62,063 bases of DNA from Spirochaetales bacterium (lineage in GTDB: Bacteria; Spirochaetota; Spirochaetia; Sphaerochaetales; Sphaerochaetaceae), in assembly GCA_018433865.1 (NCBI GenBank), contig JAHDQJ010000027.1:1-62063 (forward strand), read 5' to 3'. A model generated the notes under the pieces. It worked only from the letters and a program-made list of their open reading frames with translations. It was not told where the DNA came from and ran no database searches. Below are positions 1-8,923 of this stretch, in pieces (the stretch's first letter is position 1; every line of letters begins with the position of its first letter). The position numbers and the translations under genes are program-made.

Positions 1-92
1 CCCTAAAGACCGAAAGGCCGTCTTCAGACGTCACTCTCTCGGAAACCTGTCTTTCAATCGCCTTCCGTGGACTAAAGACTCCTCGCAAAACC

Positions 93-116
93 CCTGAAAA
101 CCACTACTTTCTCAGG
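93..116 (-). terminator. Probable terminator of the HAD phosphatase gene
   Basis: On the minus strand, just past the HAD gene stop, an 8-bp stem (CCTGAGAA paired with TTTTCAGG, one G-T wobble) encloses a short loop and is followed by GGTTTTGCG. The T-tract is short, so efficiency is uncertain. Bases 1-92 further left hold no gene I can support. Confidence 0.45.
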
Positions 117-157
117 TGACTTTTTCCCAGACGGTTGACGGCAAAATGTTTTATCAA

Positions 158-952
158 TCAAACAATCTGACGACGCTTGTCCAGCAGTACCCGCACACCC
201 TCGGCAAACCCCTGTCCCCCATCAGCGGCGGTGACATAGGCCGGCCAGTGTGTCATCATCTGTCCGTAGTGACGTACATTCGCTACTCCGACACTGCAAG
301 GAAAGTGACGGAACATCGGTTCGTCGTTCGGAGAGTCCCCGAAGAACATCACCGAATCGCTATACAGCACATCATCGTAGGAGAACCTGTACGCAAGCAG
401 GCGCACGGCCATGGAGAGCTTGTCATACCTTCCCATCCAGGTGTTGACATGGATGGAGCTGATCTTCGCGACTGCTCCCTCCTCCTCACAGATCGCCTTG
501 ATCCGCTGGGCATCGGATAAGGGAAGGAAAGGCTCCTCCTCGGCAAAGTCGATCGCGATATCGAAGAGCCTGCTCGCCTGGTCATGCGCGATGCGGCATC
601 CGGGGACCTCTTCAAGCGCCCTACGGGAAATCTTTTGGAGACTCGGGTGATCGTTGCGCACCGCCTGCTCATGGAAAAGTCGGCGCAGCTTGCCCTCCTC
701 CTCCCAGAACGCGAGCGCTCCGTTCTCACCGACGACTCCCGCTACCGGCCACTGGCGTGCGATCAAGTCGCACCAGCCGGCCGGACGTCCGGTGATCGGC
801 ACAGCGTGCAGACCGGCATCATGCAAATGCCAGAGGGCCTCGTAGGAAGCCGCGGGAAGCTTTCCGTCCGTGGTCATGGTATCGTCGATATCCATGAGTA
901 CGAAACGGATCGTCCGGGCACTCATGGTGTCCAATTCTTCGATCAAGCGCAT
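158..952 (-). CDS. HAD-superfamily (Cof/IIB-type) hydrolase
   Basis: A 264-residue member of the haloacid-dehalogenase superfamily, probably a cytoplasmic phosphatase acting on a small phosphorylated metabolite. The nucleophile motif DIDDT is at residues 21-25 and the metal-binding GDSPND motif lies near the C-terminus. The spacing with a large insert between them fits the Cof/IIB subgroup, which includes sugar phosphatases. ATG at 952 is chosen because GGAGG lies 5 bases upstream; an in-frame TTG directly precedes it. A second Met ten residues in (DIDDT then at about residue 12) cannot be excluded. Substrate is not predictable from sequence. It sits downstream of the KamA-like gene, separated by about 225 bases in which I see no other gene. 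Confidence 0.8.
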   Translation of the reverse strand: MRLIEELDTMSARTIRFVLMDIDDTMTTDGKLPAASYEALWHLHDAGLHAVPITGRPAGWCDLIARQWPVAGVVGENGALAFWEEEGKLRRLFHEQAVRNDHPSLQKISRRALEEVPGCRIAHDQASRLFDIAIDFAEEEPFLPLSDAQRIKAICEEEGAVAKISSIHVNTWMGRYDKLSMAVRLLAYRFSYDDVLYSDSVMFFGDSPNDEPMFRHFPCSVGVANVRHYGQMMTHWPAYVTAADGGQGFAEGVRVLLDKRRQIV

Positions 953-1179
953 CAAATCCTCCGTCGCGGTTCATCTTGGCTTGTTGTCATGACCACAGGC
1001 TCAGCCTACGGGTTTCTCACACTCATGAATGATACAGTAAAAAGATTTGGAAACATATGTGGAGCTGTCAAAAAAGCAGACACCTTTTCCTTGGCAAGGT
1101 CCATATCCGGAAGAAAATCCCTTTCCATCCCCTCGTGTCAATTTTTTCCGATAGCACCACAGGCTGATCTGTCATGAAT

Positions 1180-3321
1180 CTATCTTGACATCCCCTCGAA
1201 CACCGGATTTCGCATCTCGAGATACCCGGCCGAGTATCCCCAGATGCTGGCATACTCGTCAGGGTCCTCACCGATACCCTCCAATTGTCTCAGGTAACGG
1301 GCGATCGGCTTGGATTCGATGATCACCACCGGATCCATCTGTTCGATGACGGTACTGTGGGATCGTGTATGATCGAATTGGAACTCCAGGATCCTTCTCC
1401 CATCATCGGTGATTCCGATCGTACGATAGGTATTGCTCTTGCCCAGGCCGGGGAGGTTGATCGTATTGCGATCGGTCGCGAGGAATGGGATCTCATCGGC
1501 GTCCCTGACCGCATCGATGTGCACTTTCATGTTCGACGCGTCGGCGATGAAGGAGCGCATGGTGCTGTGGTACCGAAGATCCACCCTTCCGATCGACTTC
1601 TCCTCGATCTGCTCCTGCATCGATCGTGGATTGTTCGCAAACAGCTCACGATTCTCCTTGAATCCCTTCACCGTGAAGGTGTAATAGGGCAACACCCCGA
1701 TATCATTCAGGACCTGACGAAGTTTCGCACTGTGGCCCCGCCTGCTCGCCGCGACGGTGAAGACCTCTTGGTTGGTGACGGCCCATCCCGCCTCCAGCAA
1801 TCGCGAGACCGCCTTCGCCGAATCGACCGAGACCTCCATCGCACTTGAGAAGTGGGTCTGGATGATGCACTGCGTGATACCGATCCCTTTCGCCTCGATG
1901 CGGAAATTCCTGAGGACCTCGACCAACTCCTTGTTCACCCGCTGTGGGAGATACACGGGAAGCTTCGTCCCGAGCCGGACACGCCGGAACTCGGCCAACC
2001 GTTGCGTTGCCGGTCGGCCAAGGTTGTCCCGTTTCTTGTCCGAGGCCATATGCAGCACCGCATCAAGGATCGTACGCAACGAGGAGACAGAACTCATCAA
2101 AGCGTCCCCTCCCGTGATCAGGATATCCTCGAGATAGGGATCGGTCCGGAAATAGATCATCGTCTCGTGCAGGATCTCCGGCCATTGCTTTCTGGGTCTC
2201 AATTTGTCAAGATTGAAGTTGAAACGACCGTTCTGGAAATCGTACATCCTCTGGCAGTAGGCACACAATCCGCCGCACGCCCTTCCCATGGTGTCGGGGA
2301 TGAAGATCGCGACATCGGGATACCGGCGGTGGATGTGGTGGGAAGGCAGGATCCATCCCGCGGCATTCGGCTTGCCCGGTTCCACGACATCCTCTTTCTC
2401 CCATGCATTGATCGTACCGAACTCATCGACGAGATCCTGGCTGTAGAACAGATAGCCGCGCAAGACCTCGTCCGCGAAAGGATGCTCGCGTTGTCCGATC
2501 GGGCGGGTATCGACGAGAGAGAGGAAATAGGGAGTAGCGAATACGGGAATCCCCCTCTCTTCGGCCTCCCGCATGATCCGGAGGGTCTTCTCGTCGATCG
2601 AATTGTCGAGATAACGGTTCACTTCGGCACTGCTGCGGATCGCATGGCGAAGGTGGAAACGATCTTCCCTCCACCATCGCACCACAAGGCGACGCGCGTC
2701 GGCATCGCTCGTTCCTTGCGGAAATGTGTAGGTCGCCGAGGCGCCATGACCATCGCTGTCCTTGCGGATGCGATCGATCAGCAACTTGATGATGCGGCTC
2801 TTGTTCTGCTCACGCCAACGGATCACCTCGGGATCGAGACCTGACGGATGTCGGTCCATCCACTGCATCACGGTATTGCGCGTGGGAATGTCCTGATTCT
2901 CTTTCCCGTTCAACTGCCGGAGCAAGTGCAACATGTCGAGAAGGAAATCGGCATCGCAGTTTTCGGCCGTCCCTTTCATGAGTTTCCTTAAAAGTCCGAT
3001 CGGTCGGGAGACCACGGTACTGCCGTGGAGGTTACCATCCGGGTATGCCTGGGATTCATGATCAAGGTAATCCATGATCCTGATGAATGCGAACGACCTC
3101 CATGTCAACTTGTAGAAGGCAGCCTCGCCCTGTTCCGTACCCGAGTAATAGGCCCATGCTTTCGGAAATTCCCGTTGCATGATCCGACTGTAGTGTGCGC
3201 GCAACAGCGACACAAGGGCAGCATCATCGGTCGAGTCATCGAGAAAATAGCTCGTGAGGAGCGGATTCTCCTCCTGTATGATGCGCAACAGCACAGAGCT
3301 TTCTTCATGGAGTGTATGCAT
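1180..3321 (-). CDS. KamA-family radical SAM protein with long N-terminal extension
   Basis: A 713-residue radical-SAM protein related to lysine 2,3-aminomutase. The iron-sulfur ligands CxxxCxxC are at C349, C353 and C356, followed by the conserved ITGGDAL segment. The PLP-lysine motif of aminomutases (PGGGGK) appears here as PGLGK with the lysine at 628. Classical KamA is about 420 residues, so the first ~300 residues are an extra region that I do not recognise. Long KamA-like proteins are known in spirochaetes and clostridia, but their reaction is not established to my knowledge. Aminomutase activity is therefore inference; the family assignment is firm. A consensus-like promoter places the transcript start at about the ATG. 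Confidence 0.85.
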   Translation of the reverse strand: MHTLHEESSVLLRIIQEENPLLTSYFLDDSTDDAALVSLLRAHYSRIMQREFPKAWAYYSGTEQGEAAFYKLTWRSFAFIRIMDYLDHESQAYPDGNLHGSTVVSRPIGLLRKLMKGTAENCDADFLLDMLHLLRQLNGKENQDIPTRNTVMQWMDRHPSGLDPEVIRWREQNKSRIIKLLIDRIRKDSDGHGASATYTFPQGTSDADARRLVVRWWREDRFHLRHAIRSSAEVNRYLDNSIDEKTLRIMREAEERGIPVFATPYFLSLVDTRPIGQREHPFADEVLRGYLFYSQDLVDEFGTINAWEKEDVVEPGKPNAAGWILPSHHIHRRYPDVAIFIPDTMGRACGGLCAYCQRMYDFQNGRFNFNLDKLRPRKQWPEILHETMIYFRTDPYLEDILITGGDALMSSVSSLRTILDAVLHMASDKKRDNLGRPATQRLAEFRRVRLGTKLPVYLPQRVNKELVEVLRNFRIEAKGIGITQCIIQTHFSSAMEVSVDSAKAVSRLLEAGWAVTNQEVFTVAASRRGHSAKLRQVLNDIGVLPYYTFTVKGFKENRELFANNPRSMQEQIEEKSIGRVDLRYHSTMRSFIADASNMKVHIDAVRDADEIPFLATDRNTINLPGLGKSNTYRTIGITDDGRRILEFQFDHTRSHSTVIEQMDPVVIIESKPIARYLRQLEGIGEDPDEYASIWGYSAGYLEMRNPVFEGMSR

Positions 3322-3327
3322 GGATGG

Positions 3328-3357
3328 AGTGTACTATGGCATGGTTTTCGCTGTCAA
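3328..3357 (-). promoter_or_regulatory. Putative promoter of the KamA-like gene
   Basis: On the minus strand a perfect -35 TTGACA (3357-3352) is separated by 18 bases from TACACT (3333-3328). The expected start of transcription falls within a base or two of the ATG at 3321, and no Shine-Dalgarno sequence is visible before that ATG. Confidence 0.5.
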
Positions 3358-3461
3358 TGTATTGGAACGTACCATATATTTCATTATTCTTGAATGTTTT
3401 ACAGATTGCAAAGAGGAGGAGTTCGACTCCGTTTTGCCCGGTGTGACCCGGTCTGCTGTCA

Positions 3462-4409
3462 TCACGGGTCCTGACGATCCACTGACAGGACAGAGGCGAG
3501 GCTCTCCTCTGCAGTTGGCTGTTTTCTCATCTGGACGAGCACCACTCCCCCGAGGATCACCAGGGAACCGACCAGCTGCCAACCGTTCAAGAGCTCCTGG
3601 AAGAAAATCGCGCTGAGGAGCATGACGAATACCGGAGGCAGGTTCCCATAGACGGAAACCTGTGTGCTGCCGATATGTTTCACCGCGAGGTTCCAGATGA
3701 CGTTGGCCAAGAGGAAAGCGACCAGACCCGAATAGGTGGCGGTCGCCCAGACAACCGGATGGATCGCGGCGAAGGTGAGACTTCGCATCTCGCCAAGATT
3801 CACCAGCAGATAGAAGAGGACGGAGACCGACATCGCGAGGCCGGTGACCTGCAAAGGAGGATAGCGCTTCATGAAGTTGCGCAGGAATGTGGTATTTACG
3901 GCATAGCCCAATTCAGAGAGCACGACGAAAAGGATCCCGCGCAAGGTCGTATGTGTCTCAGTACCGTCATTCGCTGACGAGAAGGTGATCAGTGCGAGAC
4001 CAGCGATCGTGAGGAAGACCCCGAGGATCGACTTCAATTGCGGTCGCTCGAGACGGAAGACCAAGGAGATCACCACCACGTGGATCGGCATCGTAGCCAT
4101 CAGGATTCCACCCAAAGGAGCGCTGGTCTCGTCGATTCCGATCGGAAACAGTGTCTGGAACACCCCCAGCCCTACCAGACCGACCAAGGTGATGAGCCAG
4201 AAGTCCTTGGAAGAGAACGGTACCCTGTTCGGCAGCAGGAAGGTGAAGAACAGCATGAACGGGAGGGCCATGATCAAGCGGATGCCGCTGAACTGTTCCG
4301 GCGTCACATAAGCGAATCCGAATTTCAGAGCGATGTTGTTGAAGCCCCAGCTTATGGTGACCAACGTCAGCAAAAGATGTACCCACCCGCTCGCCATGAA
4401 TTTGCGCAT
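3462..4409 (-). CDS. EamA/DMT-family transporter
   Basis: A 315-residue integral membrane protein with about ten hydrophobic segments arranged as two EamA repeats (roughly residues 10-145 and 165-300), the usual drug/metabolite transporter fold. Family members export or import amino acids, nucleosides or other small metabolites; the substrate is unknown here. The N-terminal segment with TxxWGxNxxxxK is typical of the family. The first ATG is used, with a second in-frame ATG four codons later. It lies 140 bases upstream of the KamA-like gene on the same strand and is probably transcribed separately. Confidence 0.85.
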   Translation of the reverse strand: MRKFMASGWVHLLLTLVTISWGFNNIALKFGFAYVTPEQFSGIRLIMALPFMLFFTFLLPNRVPFSSKDFWLITLVGLVGLGVFQTLFPIGIDETSAPLGGILMATMPIHVVVISLVFRLERPQLKSILGVFLTIAGLALITFSSANDGTETHTTLRGILFVVLSELGYAVNTTFLRNFMKRYPPLQVTGLAMSVSVLFYLLVNLGEMRSLTFAAIHPVVWATATYSGLVAFLLANVIWNLAVKHIGSTQVSVYGNLPPVFVMLLSAIFFQELLNGWQLVGSLVILGGVVLVQMRKQPTAEESLASVLSVDRQDP

Positions 4410-4513
4410 AGCCTGGAATTACCGCCTTTTCTTGCCCATGATGATGTGATGCGAGGATAGCATGTTAGGTGATAAGGTGGGAAGAGGTCTGCTTCTTCGG
4501 CAGGTACACGTCC

Positions 4514-5131
4514 CTACAGGAGATTCGTGCCAGCTTCAGTCATGATCCTGCGCATTGACAGCTTCCCGCCCTCCAGGTTCGGTTTCCAGAAGGAACGCTG
4601 CGGCTTGCGGTTCTCGACCGAAAATCCAAGTTCCTCGTACATCCTGATTGCCCGGAAGTTCATCTCGGCAACCTCAAGCAGGTACTCCTTGTACGGGAGC
4701 ACGCCGAAGAGATGGCGTTGCAACTCCGAAGCGATGCCCATGCCACGGAAGGCCGAATCGGTCACCACATAATCGATGTAGCATTGCTGTTGCTCGAGGT
4801 TGATCGGTTGTCCGAAGACATCACGCAACCTGAAATAGGCGAGCGAGCCCTTGAGGAGCCCGAGCCGGCGTGTCAAGAATTCACGCCGGTACCGCTGGGG
4901 ACGACCTTGCGCATCGGAAATCGAGACCACAGCCACCACATTCCCGTCAAGAAGCGCCACATAGTGCCGGTCGGTCACGAATGCGTGTTCGAGCACGTCT
5001 GCGATGAGGTCGAGATCGTTCGAGATGAAGGAGAGTGGCTCGTAGAAGGTCGCGGCATAGATCTCAACTGCCTGCCGCAGGTGGATGCTCTCGAGTTCAG
5101 CGAGGTTCCTGAAAACCGGTTCCCCAGCCAT
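4514..5131 (-). CDS. GNAT-family N-acetyltransferase
   Basis: A 205-residue putative acyl-CoA-dependent N-acetyltransferase. The acetyl-CoA-binding motif A (RGMGIA, preceded by a V-V-T-D-S beta strand) is near residues 126-132 and the C-terminal N-x-x-A-I-x-x-Y-E-x-L-G-F stretch is the usual motif B. An AAGGGGAG Shine-Dalgarno lies 10 bases before the ATG. Substrate cannot be inferred. It precedes the DMT transporter on the same strand with about 100 bases between. Confidence 0.8.
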   Translation of the reverse strand: MAGEPVFRNLAELESIHLRQAVEIYAATFYEPLSFISNDLDLIADVLEHAFVTDRHYVALLDGNVVAVVSISDAQGRPQRYRREFLTRRLGLLKGSLAYFRLRDVFGQPINLEQQQCYIDYVVTDSAFRGMGIASELQRHLFGVLPYKEYLLEVAEMNFRAIRMYEELGFSVENRKPQRSFWKPNLEGGKLSMRRIMTEAGTNLL

Positions 5132-5286
5132 ACATGTTTCTCCCCTTTTGTCATCATACTACCGGAAATGAATTTAGGGAAGAAAAATTTCAGTAAAACT
5201 GTATGGAGGTGATAGGATTCCCATATAAGTGAGACAAGGGGCATCGCAGCGGCAGGACACAGGTTCCCGGCCGCTGTCCACGCGTT

Positions 5287-6951
5287 TCATCCCCTTCTCT
5301 GCCGCTCCTCGAATTTTCCCAGCTGCAGGTATCGTAAGTAGAGCTTGTCGTAGATTCCCCTGCGCTTCGCATCGGGCGAGTACACCGTTCCCACCGGAGC
5401 ACAGAGAGCTCCCTGGGCGGTGGGAACGTCGGGGTAGAGCCCCGCGGCAACGGAGGCGAACACCGCTGCTCCGATCGCGGGAGCCTGGTCATCACTGGTG
5501 ACGTGGATGTCCCGTCCGGTGACATCCGCGAGGATCTGCATGCCAATGCGGCTCTTCCTCGCGACACCGCCTATGGCCACGATCTTTTCGACCATCACGT
5601 CTCCCCGCTCATAACATTCCAGGATCGCTCGTGCACCGAACGCGGTCGACTCGAGGAGCATCCTCATCACCGCAGGAGCATCGGTACCGAGTGCGAGACC
5701 AGTCAACGCTCCCTTGAGCGTCTGGTCCGCATCGGGGGACCGACGGCCATTGATCCAATCCAGCGCGATCGGAGAATCCTCCGTAGGCTCTATCGCTTGC
5801 GCTGCATTCTCCAAAGCTGCGAGCACCCGTTTCTCCACGTTTCGCCGTACCGATTCCTCCAGATCGAGGCCCATCTGGTATACCGGCCAGGTAAGGAGGT
5901 TCCTGAACCAGGCGTAGAAATCACCATACGCAGACTGTCCCGCCTCGTAGCCGATGTATCCGGGAACGACCGAACCGTCGACCTGGCCTGCGATTCCCGC
6001 AACCCGTTTCTCAGACTCACCGGAAGGACTCTTAGGTCCGATGATGATGTCACAAGTACTCGTGCCGATGCTCTTCACCATCACCTTCTCAGCGACGTGT
6101 CCGCCGACCGCCCCGATATGTGCGTCGTAGGCACCGACACAGACGATGGTACCGACAGGCAAAGAGAGCCTTTCAGCCCATTCCGGTGTCAGGTTTCCGG
6201 CGATCATGTCGCTGGTATGCGTCTCGCTGCCGAGCGAGCGCCTGATCTTCACGAGGAAGGGATGCAATCTTCCGAGGAACTCTTCCGACGGATAGCCGCC
6301 CCAGGAGGCGTGCCATGCGATCTTGTGTCCGGCCGCACAGCGACTTCTCCTGATCGCATCGAAACCGGTGGTACCGGTCAGCAGTGCGGGGAACCAGTCA
6401 CAGTGTTCGACCGCTCCCGCAGCAGCGCCGACCACCGGATTCCCGCGCCGTGCGACATGCAGCAGTTTCGCCCAGAACCACTCCGAAGAATAGGTCCCAC
6501 CCATGTATTGGGTATAATCGGTACCACCCCAGGTGTGCGAGAGCCGATTGAAATCGTCAGCCTCGCAAATCGCCGTATGATCTTTCCAGAGGATGAACAT
6601 CGCATCGGGGTCTTCCGAGAACCGTTCATCCAAAGCCAAGGGAGTTCCTGAAGCATCCACGAGGCAGGGTGTCGAGCCGGTAGTATCGATGCACATCGCC
6701 CTGACCAGGCTCATCGCACCCTTCGCTTGGGAGGAGAGTTCTTGCACCGCCTCCTCGAAGCTCTCGATGTAATCCAGGGGATGCTGCCGGAACCGATTTT
6801 CCTTCGGGTTGCAGTAGAGCCCTTCTTTCCACCTGCGGTAGTAGGAAACTGCGGAAGCGATCATGGTCCCGTCATAGGCATCGATCACGACCACACGTAC
6901 GGAATCGGAACCGAAATCGGCACCCAACACATAGTTCTTACCCTTTTCCAT
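5287..6951 (-). CDS. araB: FGGY-family carbohydrate kinase, ribulokinase-like
   Basis: A 554-residue sugar kinase, size and order matching ribulokinase (L-ribulose to L-ribulose-5-phosphate). The N-terminal phosphate-1 motif GADFGSDSVR is at residues 10-19, ETDT-like DTTGSTPC follows near residue 90, and the C-terminal GGVARKS segment matches the adenosine-binding region. Ribulokinases are about 550-570 residues against about 500 for xylulose or glycerol kinases, which favours this call. No araA or araD is beside it, so the exact pentulose is inferred. AAGGAG lies 8 bases before the ATG. Confidence 0.8.
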   Translation of the reverse strand: MEKGKNYVLGADFGSDSVRVVVIDAYDGTMIASAVSYYRRWKEGLYCNPKENRFRQHPLDYIESFEEAVQELSSQAKGAMSLVRAMCIDTTGSTPCLVDASGTPLALDERFSEDPDAMFILWKDHTAICEADDFNRLSHTWGGTDYTQYMGGTYSSEWFWAKLLHVARRGNPVVGAAAGAVEHCDWFPALLTGTTGFDAIRRSRCAAGHKIAWHASWGGYPSEEFLGRLHPFLVKIRRSLGSETHTSDMIAGNLTPEWAERLSLPVGTIVCVGAYDAHIGAVGGHVAEKVMVKSIGTSTCDIIIGPKSPSGESEKRVAGIAGQVDGSVVPGYIGYEAGQSAYGDFYAWFRNLLTWPVYQMGLDLEESVRRNVEKRVLAALENAAQAIEPTEDSPIALDWINGRRSPDADQTLKGALTGLALGTDAPAVMRMLLESTAFGARAILECYERGDVMVEKIVAIGGVARKSRIGMQILADVTGRDIHVTSDDQAPAIGAAVFASVAAGLYPDVPTAQGALCAPVGTVYSPDAKRRGIYDKLYLRYLQLGKFEERQRRG

Positions 6952-7051
6952 CTGATTGCAACTCCTTCGCCTTCATCGACCTCATCCGATCACGGGATGT
7001 ACACAATCCTCAGTATAGTCAGGCCATCAAGAGGATGCAAGGTTCTTCTGC

Positions 7052-7630
7052 TCAGGTTCGAATCGGCTCATCGTTGAGCAGGACATGGTGGCAGTGCCCC
7101 TCCCATACTCCCGCGATGCACAGGTACCGGCTACTGTACCCTTCGTTGATGAATCCGAGGTTCTCCACGAGACGGACCGATGCATGGTTTGCCGGCATGA
7201 TGTTCGCCTCGATCCTGTGCAATCCATAGCGCCCGAACGCGATATCGATCAGGGCCCGCAGTGCTTCGGTCATGTATCCGCGGGAAGTTTCGCTCCGGGC
7301 CATGCGGTAGCCGAGAAAACAGGAGAGAAAGGGTCCGTAGATGATATTGGTCAGCGAGATCGAGCCGATGACCTGCTGTTCGCCGGGCAACATCAGGTAG
7401 AGAGTCAGCGCCCTTTCCCCACGGTTCTCTTCGCCTTGCCTGACAAGCATGCGCCGGATCGATTCCTGTTCATAGAAGGAAGGTGCCCTGAGAGGTTCCC
7501 ACGGTGCATGGAAAGCCTTGTTCTCGATGAAGAAGTGACGGACCTCCTCGGAGGGAACGTCGTACGGTTGGGTGAGCACCAATCTCTCGGTCCTGACGGG
7601 CGAGTCGACGAAACGGATTGCTGTCTCCAT
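7052..7630 (-). CDS. GNAT-family acetyltransferase (RimJ/RimL-like)
   Basis: A 192-residue acetyltransferase of the RimJ/RimL/SpeG-like type, recognisable by the L-x-x-P-x N-terminal strand, the central IGSISLTNI strand, the G-Y-R-M-A-x-x-x-x-x-x-G-Y-M-T-E-A motif and N-x-x-S-x-R-L-x-E-x-L-G-F near residues 150-162. These enzymes acetylate protein N-termini, ribosomal proteins or small amines. A strong GGGGGAGAG Shine-Dalgarno precedes the ATG. It follows the TIR gene by only 15 bases and is probably co-transcribed with it and the ferritin-like gene. Confidence 0.8.
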   Translation of the reverse strand: METAIRFVDSPVRTERLVLTQPYDVPSEEVRHFFIENKAFHAPWEPLRAPSFYEQESIRRMLVRQGEENRGERALTLYLMLPGEQQVIGSISLTNIIYGPFLSCFLGYRMARSETSRGYMTEALRALIDIAFGRYGLHRIEANIMPANHASVRLVENLGFINEGYSSRYLCIAGVWEGHCHHVLLNDEPIRT

Positions 7631-7645
7631 GTGCTCTCCCCCTGA

Positions 7646-8185
7646 TCACAATTGGGAGGAGTTCTTGACGTTCCTCCACAGCTGCTCATGGTGCTGATCC
7701 TTGACGCGCACCAGGTATCGCGGGGGAATCCCGACACTTCTCGAGATGGTCAACTGATGGTAGTCGGCATCATTCGGGAGCCGATATGCTTGTTTGCCAT
7801 CACTTGTGTTCACCACATAGATGCGGCGATTGATGAGCGAGGCGAACTTGAGCGCCTTCAGACAGTATTCCGAATGGATGGCTTGCTCCGTAACGATGAG
7901 AATGAAGACATCCGAGGCAGCAATCCGCGTCTTCAAGTCCCGTGCGATACCGCTCTTCGCTTCATCGGTATAGTAGCCGGAATCCCAGTCGAAGAATGCC
8001 TCGACCCCGGCTTTGCGCATCATGACGATGAACCCCTCCGCCAGCCTGAAGGAGGTCGGCTCGTTGCACAGGAAGTATCTGTGTCGCAAGAACCATGAAG
8101 GCCCCATATCCGATCGCCGCCACTGATTCAACCGATCATCATACGACACGGATTCATGTAACAACTCGTCCTGCGCGATTAGCAT
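7646..8185 (-). CDS. Stand-alone TIR-like domain protein lacking the canonical catalytic Glu
   Basis: A 179-residue protein whose residues ~35-150 read as a TIR fold: a first strand at RYFLC, a helix, the GVEAFFDWD strand, an A-A-S-D-V-F-I-L-I-V strand and the S-x-Y-C-x-x-x-L helix. In active NADase TIR domains this last motif is S-x-W-C-x-x-E-L; here it is S105-E-Y-C108-L-K-A111-L, so the catalytic glutamate position is alanine. No membrane segment or other domain is seen. ATG at 8185 is chosen over one at 8206 because GAGG lies 5 bases before it. It sits between a ferritin-like gene (51 bases upstream) and a GNAT gene (15 bases downstream). Function unknown; a signalling or scaffold role is possible. 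Confidence 0.6.
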   Translation of the reverse strand: MLIAQDELLHESVSYDDRLNQWRRSDMGPSWFLRHRYFLCNEPTSFRLAEGFIVMMRKAGVEAFFDWDSGYYTDEAKSGIARDLKTRIAASDVFILIVTEQAIHSEYCLKALKFASLINRRIYVVNTSDGKQAYRLPNDADYHQLTISRSVGIPPRYLVRVKDQHHEQLWRNVKNSSQL

Positions 8186-8236
8186 GTGTACCTCGATGTG
8201 GGGCATGCATTCCGTTGCCTGCCCCGCTGTGGTTCG

Positions 8237-8716
8237 TCAATAGTCTTCACGGACGCCGAACTCGGCGTGCTCTATCCAAGACTCGGGTCTCTCGACCATG
8301 ACGATGATATCATCGAGCAAGTCGTAGTGCCTCCGCTCCTCCTCGATGATCTTTGCCAAGGCACGCTTCTGTTTCACATCGGAAACCTTCTCATGCTGTT
8401 CCGAATAGAACTCGATCGCCTTCAGTTCGATTTCAAGCGCCTCCTCGTAGAGTGCCAGCTGACTTTCCTCATGGAGAAAATCGTCCTTGGAAAACTGCTT
8501 GAATATCTGCGAGGCCCTGACCGAGGCATCCGAAGTGCTTGCGGGTACACTGGTATTCGCCTTCATCGCCTCGAAGGTTGCCCTATGCCTATCCTCATCC
8601 TCTGCAAGCATCGTGAAAATATTGGTAAATCCTTCCGATGATGCCTTCTTGGCCAAATCGCGATAAAACGCGGCACCCTCAGCTTCCATCCTGATCGCAA
8701 TGTCAAACAGTTCCAT
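8237..8716 (-). CDS. Ferritin-like / rubrerythrin-type di-iron protein
   Basis: A 159-residue protein with two four-helix-bundle half-motifs: E-x-x-G-A-A-F-Y...E-D-E-D-R-H near residues 12-41 and E-x-x-A-I-E-F-Y...E-E-E-R-R-H near residues 105-140. These supply the carboxylate and histidine ligands of a di-iron centre. There is no C-terminal rubredoxin CxxC domain, so it is the ferritin-like (erythrin) type, in anaerobes usually linked to peroxide detoxification or iron handling. The ATG at 8716 has AGGAGG 6 bases upstream. It is first in a likely operon with the TIR and GNAT genes and has PerR/Fur-like boxes upstream. Confidence 0.8.
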   Translation of the reverse strand: MELFDIAIRMEAEGAAFYRDLAKKASSEGFTNIFTMLAEDEDRHRATFEAMKANTSVPASTSDASVRASQIFKQFSKDDFLHEESQLALYEEALEIELKAIEFYSEQHEKVSDVKQKRALAKIIEEERRHYDLLDDIIVMVERPESWIEHAEFGVREDY

Positions 8717-8860
8717 GATCACCTCCTGCCTACCGTTCCCTTGCATAGTACCAAGGAGTGAAGCTGTTGGCAAGCAAATGCTTTTAGAATCGAGGCCTGT
8801 ACAGAGCAGTTCACAAGATTCGGGGTCGTACCAAATATACACCGAAAAATCGTAAAATAT

Positions 8861-8875
8861 TGATAATAATCATAA
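8861..8875 (-). promoter_or_regulatory. PerR/Fur-like box 1
   Basis: TGATAATAATCATAA matches the PerR consensus TTATAATNATTATAA at 12 of 14 defined positions. It lies about 145 bases upstream of the ferritin-like gene start in an AT-rich control region. The assignment rests on pattern match only, in sequence where AT-rich matches are easier to find by chance. Confidence 0.45.
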
Positions 8876-8893
8876 CTATATGATATTTTATAT

Positions 8894-8923
8894 TTAGAAT
8901 CATGATTATTTTGATTTGTCAAG
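8894..8923 (-). promoter_or_regulatory. Second PerR/Fur-like box with adjacent -35 element
   Basis: TTAGAATCATGATTA (8894-8908) matches the PerR consensus at 11 of 14 positions. On the minus strand TTGACA (8923-8918) lies just upstream and could be the -35 of the ferritin-like operon; no convincing -10 follows at 16-18 bases. The 320-base gap 8717-9036 holds these sites and otherwise only AT-rich sequence. Confidence 0.35.

Noticed and set aside
1-92. Stem-like GACCGAAAGGCC near the left edge
   Set aside because: The stem is only four pairs with mismatch or wobble and there is no gene context.
1285-2844. Long plus-strand frames opposite the KamA-like gene
   Set aside because: They lack recognisable motifs and lie opposite a clearly conserved radical-SAM frame, so they are mirror frames in GC-rich coding DNA.
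8877-8886. TATATGATAT copy upstream of the ferritin-like gene as a GntR site
   Set aside because: Only the 8-10 base core matches, within strongly AT-rich sequence; no extended palindrome or functional link.
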